A stretch of DNA of 46,412 nt from Endozoicomonas sp. (ex Botrylloides leachii) (GTDB taxonomy: Bacteria; Pseudomonadota; Gammaproteobacteria; Pseudomonadales; Endozoicomonadaceae). This document shows, in pieces, positions 40,948 through 46,412 of this stretch (position 1 is the stretch's first letter; every line of letters begins with the position of its first letter). Both the position numbers and the translations under genes were made by a program. Location: positions 1 to 46,412 of the forward strand of contig JAQYUY010000085.1 of NCBI GenBank assembly GCA_028728195.1. Direction: 5' to 3'. The notes beneath the pieces were generated by a model. The model worked only from the letters and a program-made list of their open reading frames with translations, ran no database searches and was not told the origin of the DNA.

Positions 40948-40966
40948 AAAAAAAAAAATTTTTCAT
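40910..40966 (-). other. Out-of-frame leader carrying the RING gene's true ribosome site and start
   Basis: AGGAGG is followed 7 bp later by ATG (40966). As written, this frame reads MKNFFFYVLFFNIATRIF and stops at 40910. If the T-tract had 10 (or 13) T instead of 11, the same start would read MKNFFFMFYFLISQPVFS and continue into the RING protein, giving a complete Sec signal peptide. Nothing at the ATG at 40947 resembles a ribosome site other than the T-run. Confidence 0.75.
40948..40958. repeat. 11-T homopolymer (minus strand) in the RING gene's signal sequence
   Basis: Eleven consecutive T on minus (A on plus). Homopolymers of this length in the first codons are typical phase-variation switches and also typical sites of sequencing error and of polymerase slippage. 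Confidence 0.95.
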
Positions 40967-41063
40967 AATAAACCTCCTAAGCTTCACATTTAGAAAATAA
41001 AAATATAGTTTAAATTTACGGTTGTGCTGGTCTAATAGAAGGTGATAAATCAAGTCAGATGAT

Positions 41064-41302
41064 ATGCCCAAAAATGGTAAGGTTCTGCTGATTTGTGATA
41101 TGGATGAGCAATGGTCCTTTGTAGGACTAAGAAAAATCAACGTTGGCTATGGTATGCATGAAAACCACGATTTAAGCGGATCATTGCACACACTTTTAGT
41201 CAAAGACCGGATGCAATACTAAAAAAACTACATAAGCTAGTTTTTCTGTACTGATTAAAAGAAGTTCATGATAAAGTGATAGGCAAACTTATATACCGAT
41301 AG
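41064..41302 (+). pseudogene. Decayed IS1-family transposase (InsB-like)
   Basis: Plus strand reads MPKNGKVLLICDMDEQWSFVG, then after a +1 shift near 41134 NQRWLWYA, a stop (TGA where IS1 has Trp), KPRFKRIIAHTFSQRPDAILKKL, and after an internal loss KEVHDKVIGKLIY. These match IS1 InsB blocks (MDEQWSFVG..., RWLWYAWEPR, KRIVAHVFG, ELHDKVIGHYLNI) in order. It has at least one frameshift, two stops and an internal deletion; the 5' part is missing. It lies between the two effector-like genes. Confidence 0.85.
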
Positions 41303-41343
41303 CACTACCAACTCTTATAAATCTTCACCCTTCATCCGAAAAA

Positions 41344-42093
41344 CTACCTTATAAAAGAAAATACACTATACCGTGTATATTTTTCAGAATAATCTGTCAG
41401 ATTAAGCAGAAACTCACAAAACCACGTTTTGAATTTATTTTTATTATCAAAAGCAAATTCACCAAATCCTGGGTCAAAAAAAGTGATTTTATTTGCAATT
41501 TGTGCACAAACTGCATGCCCACTACCATAATCATCTTTTAACGTTATCATCAGGAAATAACCTTTATTACTATCAAAGCTAATTATCTTTTCTGGCAAGC
41601 CTACTGCAAAGCTTCCTGGGGAATGAAAATTTTCCAATGAAACCGCCTTTAAACCTTTTTGAGAGAGATATAATTGAACAGCTAATTCACCATTTATTTG
41701 TCCTTTTTGATAACGAGGCGCACCAACTATAGATGCTGGTGACATGTCTGTAAGAGTTAGATGCTGTATTACAAGTTGTCTGACTTTATTTGGTATAACT
41801 TCACCTGAGCTATCACATAAAAGATCTCTGATATACTGACCTTTGCTTAAGGAAATAATCCATTGAGCACAAAAGGCTAAACAAACGCCCCTCTGAGACT
41901 CTCCCGCAAGTTTCATTGCGTTATTTCTAGTAATCCTCATCAGGCCTATATCCTGACTAATTTTCCAAGAGCAATAGCCGCCAAATCTAGTAACTCTTTC
42001 TTGAACCTTGTCTATATAAACCCTTAAACCAGCCCTATCTTTTAATCTTTGTTTTCTTGCTGCATTTTCTTGAACACTAGCTCTCTTTAGCAT
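41344..42093 (-). CDS. YopT/AvrPphB-like cysteine protease (peptidase family C58), putative effector
   Basis: 249 aa, no signal peptide. The C58 catalytic triad is visible in order: Cys71 in RGVCLAFCAQWI, His193 in GSGHAVCAQI and Asp207 in ITFFDPGFGEF. The GxC-x(6-7)-W, HA and FDPxxGE contexts and the 14-residue His-Asp spacing are those of YopT. YopT removes lipidated C-termini of Rho GTPases in host cells; AvrPphB cuts plant kinases; the target here is unknown. The N-terminal 30 residues are basic and could be a secretion signal for a type III or IV system, but no such system is in the window. AT-rich compared with neighbours. C58-like domains also occur inside large toxins; this one stands alone. 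Confidence 0.78.
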   Translation of the reverse strand: MLKRASVQENAARKQRLKDRAGLRVYIDKVQERVTRFGGYCSWKISQDIGLMRITRNNAMKLAGESQRGVCLAFCAQWIISLSKGQYIRDLLCDSSGEVIPNKVRQLVIQHLTLTDMSPASIVGAPRYQKGQINGELAVQLYLSQKGLKAVSLENFHSPGSFAVGLPEKIISFDSNKGYFLMITLKDDYGSGHAVCAQIANKITFFDPGFGEFAFDNKNKFKTWFCEFLLNLTDYSEKYTRYSVFSFIR

Positions 42094-42262
42094 ACCTAAC
42101 CTAAATCATATCTATACATAAAATAAAATTATCAAAACAGTAGACACTGTATATAGATACAATACCTATTGTTGTATAATAGCATGCATATGTTCGCTGA
42201 CATTAAAATGAGCTGATTTATAAGAAATTTTCTAGCCCATTTATCACAACCGCAGTAGCTGC

Positions 42263-42457
42263 ATGACTTTTAAGACTGCCTCTTATATTAACCGCATTTA
42301 TTTTTCTTATAATGCGTATGCAAACAACATGATTGATTTACACAAAAAGAGCAATGAACAATTAGCAAAGATATACCCAGATTATGATGACTATCATTTA
42401 AGTATTTATTCTAGTAAGCAAGGAAAATATTTCTTAATTAATGGGTTCACTCAATAG
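42263..42457 (+). CDS. Possible small protein, unknown
   Basis: 64-codon frame from ATG, Tyr- and Asn-rich (YINRIYFSYNAYANN, YPDYDDYHLSIYSSKQ), no recognised family and only a weak ribosome site. It sits in the AT-rich islet beside the effector-like genes. It may be a chance frame or a fragment of a larger lost gene. Confidence 0.25.
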   Translation: MTFKTASYINRIYFSYNAYANNMIDLHKKSNEQLAKIYPDYDDYHLSIYSSKQGKYFLINGFTQ

Positions 42458-42788
42458 CATGACATGACATGCTATCTTCCAAACATTATCGTTCTTATAA
42501 ACACTACCGGTTTTACAAAATCATGCTGTAAGGTAGCTCATAGCTCATAGCTCATAGCTCATAGCTCATAGCTCATAATAATTACCATAATTTAACCTCG
42601 GCAGCCTAATCTATTTTTTGTCATTAATAGTCCGCTCTATCAATCAAAAGTATAATCCACCGGTTATCTTAAAAATTTATACTAACCATGCTTTTAACCG
42701 AGAATAGGAGGGAATAATAAGTAATAATAGGGCTATAACGCAATACGGGTGGTCAGTGCAATAATGCAGTTAAAAAATTTGATTAATA
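42458..42788. other. Spacer with a 7-bp tandem repeat, right edge of the islet
   Basis: 331 bp without a gene. Contains six tandem copies of a heptamer (42534-42575) and AT-rich sequence downstream of the L,D-transpeptidase stop. Confidence 0.5.
42534..42575. repeat. Tandem repeat, six perfect copies of TAGCTCA
   Basis: The heptamer TAGCTCA repeats six times without a mismatch, then TA. It lies outside coding sequence. Unit length 7 is not a multiple of three, and copy number is likely to vary between strains. Confidence 0.97.
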
Positions 42789-43265
42789 TTACATCACTAT
42801 ATTGATGGGTACACCTACATCAATACGCTCGAAAAGATCAATAACAGCTTTATTACGCATACGAATACAACCATGCGATAGGGGCCTACCCATGGGTTCT
42901 GAATCAGGTGTACCGTGGATATAAATATAACGCCTCATACTATCTACATTACCCAATCGATTAAATCCCGGTTGCAATCCGCTTAGCCAGAGAATACGAG
43001 TCAAAATCCAATCTTTTCGTTGGGGGTTTGCTATGGCAAGTTCTGGAGAATAAATCTCACCCGTAGGGCGTCGACCAATAAATACAGCGTTTTCCGGCTG
43101 TTTTTCACCAATTTTTGCTCTGATAATATGTTTTCCTAGAGGGGTTTTTTCACTTCCAGCTAACTGACCAATACCTCTTTTAGCAGTAGATACCGCATAA
43201 AATAATTGCCCTCCGTTACTATGAAGTACCAGTTGCTGGGATTTTATATACAGCATTATATGCAC
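42789..43265 (-). CDS. L,D-transpeptidase (YkuD domain)
   Basis: Murein-linking YkuD-fold enzyme of the ErfK/YbiS type. The catalytic block is IYIHGTPDSEP followed by LSHGCIRMRN, with the nucleophilic Cys in SHGCIRM. 158 aa, a single domain without LysM and without a visible signal peptide, like short homologues in Pseudomonas (RRPTGEIYSPELA, LTRILWLSGLQPG). GTG at 43265 has AAGGAC six bases upstream and is chosen; ATG at 43256 is the alternative. It follows psrA on the same strand after 135 bp. Confidence 0.9.
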   Translation of the reverse strand: MHIMLYIKSQQLVLHSNGGQLFYAVSTAKRGIGQLAGSEKTPLGKHIIRAKIGEKQPENAVFIGRRPTGEIYSPELAIANPQRKDWILTRILWLSGLQPGFNRLGNVDSMRRYIYIHGTPDSEPMGRPLSHGCIRMRNKAVIDLFERIDVGVPINIVM

Positions 43266-43400
43266 AAAATGTCCTTGTTTATTTTCCTAGCATTCTCGCT
43301 GCTGATAAAAGGCCATGAATAGCCTCGAAAAAAACCTCTATATTGATAGCTATATCAGCTTTCAACTTGGCTTATGGTTTTAGGAGTCAATGTAACTTTG

Positions 43401-44030
43401 TTAAATATGCGCGCGCAGACCAGCTGCCATAAACGGTACCATGCGTCTCAAAATATCCTCTAAGTCATCGGTAACGCCATAATCAGTTTCAGCAATAGCC
43501 CGCAAAGCATTAGCGCCAGATAACGTGAAAACAGCCGACCCTAAAATAAAATTGACTCGCCAAAACATATCTCCCCTGTGTAAATGCGGGCAGGTTAGCA
43601 CTAATATTTTGAAATAGCGTTGAAAGACATTGCCATAGATATCATTTAAATATCGCTTTAAATGGCCTTGGGTTTCATTAAATGCGAGCCCTACCAGCCG
43701 AGTAAAAACGGATAGATTATTCTCATCTCGCGGTTTAAGCATCATAATTTGGTCAACCAATAAATGCAGCAAAGGCTCTAACTCAGGAGTATCTGAACTA
43801 TTTTCTAGTTCATCTAATGCCTTTTCAAGGTTGATTACAAAAGGGTCGAGAAAGCGGGAAAAAACAGCCTGTATAAGGGCTTTTTTGGAACCAAAATGGT
43901 AATTTACAGCAGCTAGGTTAACTCCTGCTCTACTAGTGATTGATCGTAAAGATGTGTCAGAGAATCCATGCTCAGCAAAGAGCAGTTCAGCTGCATTAAG
44001 AATCCTTTCTACTGTTAAAGACTGTGACAT
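43401..44030 (-). CDS. psrA: TetR-family regulator PsrA
   Basis: Fatty-acid-sensing repressor. N-terminal helix-turn-helix (residues about 8-55): VERILNAAELLFAEHGFSDTSL, ITSRAGVNLAAVNYHFGSKKALIQAVF. The body matches Pseudomonas PsrA along its length (LSVFTRLVGLAFNETQGHLKRYL, FWRVNFILGSAVFTLSGANALRAIAETDYG). 209 aa. In Pseudomonas PsrA binds long-chain fatty acids, represses itself and beta-oxidation genes and activates rpoS and type III secretion via exsA; whether that holds here is unknown. I did not find the GAAAC-N4-GTTTC operator upstream. Confidence 0.9.
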   Translation of the reverse strand: MSQSLTVERILNAAELLFAEHGFSDTSLRSITSRAGVNLAAVNYHFGSKKALIQAVFSRFLDPFVINLEKALDELENSSDTPELEPLLHLLVDQIMMLKPRDENNLSVFTRLVGLAFNETQGHLKRYLNDIYGNVFQRYFKILVLTCPHLHRGDMFWRVNFILGSAVFTLSGANALRAIAETDYGVTDDLEDILRRMVPFMAAGLRAHI

Positions 44031-44547
44031 AAATCAAAAAAGCCAATGCTGTAGACGAGTATTAAAATCAAGATTTAGAGCCAGTCAGCGTCAAGATGCA
44101 ACTAACTGAGATGCGGTATAATACCATAGAACTGATACTTTGACAGTTCTGCAAAAAAATGCATGTTAAATCCTACGTCTCGCACTTTTTTTACAATAAT
44201 ACGCAGGTTGCTCAGCACATACTATTCCTCTCTTATAGAGTACTTGTATAAACCGTGAAACCATTGACCCACTCATAGCCATGTTGGTTAACAGATGATT
44301 ACCATTTTATAAACACCCTGTGTAAGGACTTGATAATCAAAGTGGTTATTATCAAGTCTAACCATCTCATTATTTTCTTAAATGAGTTAGCATTCATTCA
44401 TCAAACGTACTTATCTTTTCTCATTTCAGTAAATGAAAGCATGGTTCATTTTATAATCAAGTTAGCCTGCTTACTCAGGGGTATCATTTATCATCAAAAG
44501 CGATTTCTGCACACATAATACCAATAACTAATGCCTTGGCTAAGTGA
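44031..44547. other. Spacer upstream of psrA
   Basis: 517 bp without a convincing gene. It holds a perfect 11-bp inverted repeat at 44327-44358 and should contain the psrA promoter on minus. The FAD oxidoreductase ends at its far edge. Confidence 0.5.
44327..44358. repeat. Perfect 11-bp inverted repeat
   Basis: GACTTGATAAT (44327-44337) and its reverse complement ATTATCAAGTC (44348-44358) around a 10-base loop. No T-run follows on plus, so a terminator is unlikely; on minus it lies about 190 bp past the oxidoreductase stop. An operator is possible. Confidence 0.6.
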
Positions 44548-45972
44548 TCAGATATTAATTTGTGTTTTTCGCCAGTACCGAATAAACGTGATCGGTTTAA
44601 AAAGTCGTGACAGTTTAATCCAATAAATACGGTTTTTGCTCTCTGAATGATGGGGTTTATTACCATCAAGCAACGAGTGCACTAACTCTTCATTTTGATC
44701 CATAATATTATCAACAGACTCAAAGCTCATAGAAGCCGTGCTAAACCAAATATGTTGTTCACCTTGCTGTTGGTTTAATTTCTGCACCAACCCCGATGTT
44801 ATCGCTTGTTTGTCGTAAGTTTGCATATAATTAAACTGACGAATCTCAAGTACTGTTTCAAGTTGTCCTCCCAACTCGATGATTGCTTCATTAAGATATT
44901 CAGTCAACTTTTCTTCTGTGAGATCTGACTTATAGTGATAGCTAACGTAGTATTCTTCATTGCCATCAGCATTGACTGCTTTTGCTGGTATTTTGTTGCC
45001 GGTTCGGCGAATGACTAAAGGTTTTCCTGCTTGAGATAATGGAAAGTTATCTGGCAACCCTATAGTTTCATTATCACCATCAAGCAGTCTCCCCTTTATT
45101 TTAAAAAAGATTGTTGCGTATTGATGACTGTTCATGGCGGAGCCTAACTTATACTGCACAGACGTTTCAGGGAAAAACGATTTTGCCTGACTCAATGGAC
45201 ACGCTACAATGACATCATCACATATTAGCTCCTCACCATCTTCACACACTACACGCACGCAACCGTTTTCATGCAGAACTTGTTTAACAGGCTTGTTATA
45301 ACGAATATCTTGATCCCAGCTGAATGCTCTTAGCGCATTTTCAAAGCCAGGAACAGGCTCCCAGACCTGACCAAATAGACCAGCGATTATAATCGATGGC
45401 CTTAACCAACGCAGGCAATGCAATGCTGGCACCGTTTCTAAATACCCATAACCAGCACTAACAATAGCTCTACCTGCAAAGCGTTTTACAATATCAAGTT
45501 GATAAAAATCCAACCATTCACCAAATGGCATGGCTAGCTTCTGATTTATATCGGTATTCTTTGAGCCTCGTAGCTCATGAAAAAAGAAACGCAACCAGAG
45601 CCTCTGGAATTTAAATAATTGACTTATGGCCCGTCTTTTATGCTGAATGGTTAATCCGCCCAATGCGTATTCTTTGAGCGTGACAGTAGCTAATTTATTA
45701 CCAGACTTTACCAGCATTCTTAGTGGTTTTACTTTATAAACGGCAATAGCATGCTGATTGAACCAGCGATGGAGTGTGTTATAACCCCAAGCGGAGTATG
45801 ACGTAGCCAGCTCATGCCATAACCCTCCATAATTAACACTGGTACATTTCCCGCCAGGCCTATCGCCAGCTTCAAGCAGAGTCACATTGTGGGCACCTTG
45901 CTCTGATAAAAATTTTGCTGCACTGATACCAGCTGGTCCTGCGCCAATAATAATGATGCGTTTATCACTCAT
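44548..45972 (-). CDS. FAD-dependent NAD(P)-binding oxidoreductase (amine oxidase fold)
   Basis: Flavoprotein of the amine-oxidase/protoporphyrinogen-oxidase superfamily. Dinucleotide-binding motif IIIIGAGPAGISAAKFL at residues 5-21, followed by the typical LLEAGDRPGGKCTSV. Substrate segment unrecognised; middle region has YGYLETVPALHCLRWL and VWEPVPGFENALRAFSWDQDIR-type strands with a second FAD contact DDVIVACPLSQAK. 474 aa. Similar proteins occur in marine bacteria without assigned substrate. AGGAAGGAA ribosome site before the ATG. Convergent neighbours are absent; the IS5-like element lies upstream. Confidence 0.85.
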   Translation of the reverse strand: MSDKRIIIIGAGPAGISAAKFLSEQGAHNVTLLEAGDRPGGKCTSVNYGGLWHELATSYSAWGYNTLHRWFNQHAIAVYKVKPLRMLVKSGNKLATVTLKEYALGGLTIQHKRRAISQLFKFQRLWLRFFFHELRGSKNTDINQKLAMPFGEWLDFYQLDIVKRFAGRAIVSAGYGYLETVPALHCLRWLRPSIIIAGLFGQVWEPVPGFENALRAFSWDQDIRYNKPVKQVLHENGCVRVVCEDGEELICDDVIVACPLSQAKSFFPETSVQYKLGSAMNSHQYATIFFKIKGRLLDGDNETIGLPDNFPLSQAGKPLVIRRTGNKIPAKAVNADGNEEYYVSYHYKSDLTEEKLTEYLNEAIIELGGQLETVLEIRQFNYMQTYDKQAITSGLVQKLNQQQGEQHIWFSTASMSFESVDNIMDQNEELVHSLLDGNKPHHSESKNRIYWIKLSRLFKPITFIRYWRKTQINI

Positions 45973-46336
45973 GAAGTTCCTTCCTCAAGAAATTTAGTGT
46001 AATACTTTCTTTTTACAGCAGTTTTTATAAAGCTTTGGTCAATTAAATTTGTAAATATCTACAGCGTTTTAATCTATTGTTAATAGCGTAAACTCACCCA
46101 GTTAGTAGGGTTATTTTTATTTAATATGCTTTCTACTTCAGGCTACTGCAACCAAAGTGTTAGGACAAGGTAAATTATTGATAAACCGCTAATTTATAAA
46201 AGCTCCCCCTTTATAATGTGAGCGCTTGCTATAAATATTAAGCCTTTTGATTACTATTCTTAACAAGAATGCTTTGGCTCGGGTATATAGTCTAAGAAGC
46301 TGTTCATGATCTTGATTTTCCTTGATAATTCATCGA
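45973..46336. other. Spacer between the oxidoreductase and the IS5-like transposase
   Basis: 364 bp, no gene. The left end of the insertion sequence should lie in the last 60-80 bp before 46337 (for example near AAGCTGTTCATGATC), but its inverted repeat cannot be confirmed without the right end. Confidence 0.4.
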
Positions 46337-46412
46337 ATGAGACAAAAGTACCCCAGCGATATCACTCGTGAACAGTTTGAACCTATTCTTCCGATCCTTG
46401 AAAGTGCTCGCA
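46337..46412 (+). mobile_element. IS5-family transposase, 5' fragment running off the window
   Basis: From ATG at 46337 the frame reads MRQKYPSDITREQFEPILP, then ILESAR, to the last base. The opening YPSDIT.EQF..I.P.LE is characteristic of IS5-group (IS1031-like) transposases with a DUF4096 N-terminus. The rest is outside the window, so intactness is unknown. Confidence 0.8.

Noticed and set aside
44330..44518. 62-codon plus frame upstream of the oxidoreductase stop
   Set aside because: It starts inside the inverted repeat, lacks a ribosome site, and is Ile/Leu-rich by chance in AT-rich DNA.
1..46412. CRISPR array, tRNA or rRNA genes
   Set aside because: I looked for regularly spaced direct repeats and for tRNA-like arms and rRNA blocks and saw none; the only tandem repeat is the 7-bp one at 42534-42575.

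Overview
The window is a chromosomal segment of a Gram-negative gammaproteobacterium. Evidence for this is the block of outer-membrane and lipid A genes (rpsB-tsf-pyrH-frr ... cdsA-dxr-rseP-bamA-skp-lpxD-fabZ-lpxA-lpxB-rnhB), a full Na+-translocating NADH:quinone reductase operon (nqrABCDEF) with its maturation genes apbE and nqrM, a PsrA-type TetR regulator and a pilZ-tatD pair of the Pseudomonas/Oceanospirillales kind. AT-rich spacers, eroded genes, insertion-sequence traces and two eukaryote-directed effector-like genes suggest a host-associated lineage. Endozoicomonadaceae (Endozoicomonas or Endonucleobacter-like) is my best guess; this is an inference from gene content, not a measured placement.

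Layout. 1-17.0 kb, minus strand: hrpA (cut by the window edge), rnhB, lpxB, lpxA, fabZ, lpxD, skp, bamA, rseP, dxr, cdsA, frr, pyrH, tsf and rpsB. This is the conserved envelope/translation cluster. uppS is missing from its usual place between frr and cdsA, and a terminator-like hairpin and 549 bp of non-coding DNA lie between lpxD and fabZ. 17.3-19.7 kb, plus: a PhyH-family oxygenase and a DcuA/DcuB-type C4-dicarboxylate transporter. 20.2-26.2 kb, minus: sdaA, a truncated gcvH, gcvP and gcvT (serine and glycine breakdown). 26.6-32.4 kb: apbE, nqrM, sthA, a TusA-family gene, an unknown gene on minus, pilZ and tatD. 33.2-39.1 kb, plus: nqrABCDEF closed by a strong terminator. 39.3-42.1 kb, minus: an AT-rich islet with a secreted TRAF-like RING protein and a YopT-like (C58) cysteine protease, separated by a decayed IS1 transposase. 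42.8-46.4 kb: an L,D-transpeptidase, psrA, an FAD-dependent oxidoreductase and the 5' end of an IS5-like transposase running off the window.

How the genes work together. ApbE attaches FMN to the NqrB and NqrC threonines and NqrM is needed for Nqr iron-centre assembly, so 26.6-28.1 kb and 33.2-39.1 kb serve one machine. SthA balances NADH and NADPH. GcvP and GcvT need a lipoylated GcvH, but the local copy has lost its N-terminal half and its lipoyl lysine, so the glycine cleavage system is either rescued by another gcvH or dying.

The most notable observation is the effector islet. The RING gene has its ribosome binding site and signal-peptide start one frame away from the body of the gene, across an 11-T homopolymer. 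Losing one T restores a clean Sec signal peptide. This is either a phase-variable switch on a secreted ubiquitin-ligase-like protein, a transcriptional-slippage site, or a sequencing error, and raw reads would tell which.
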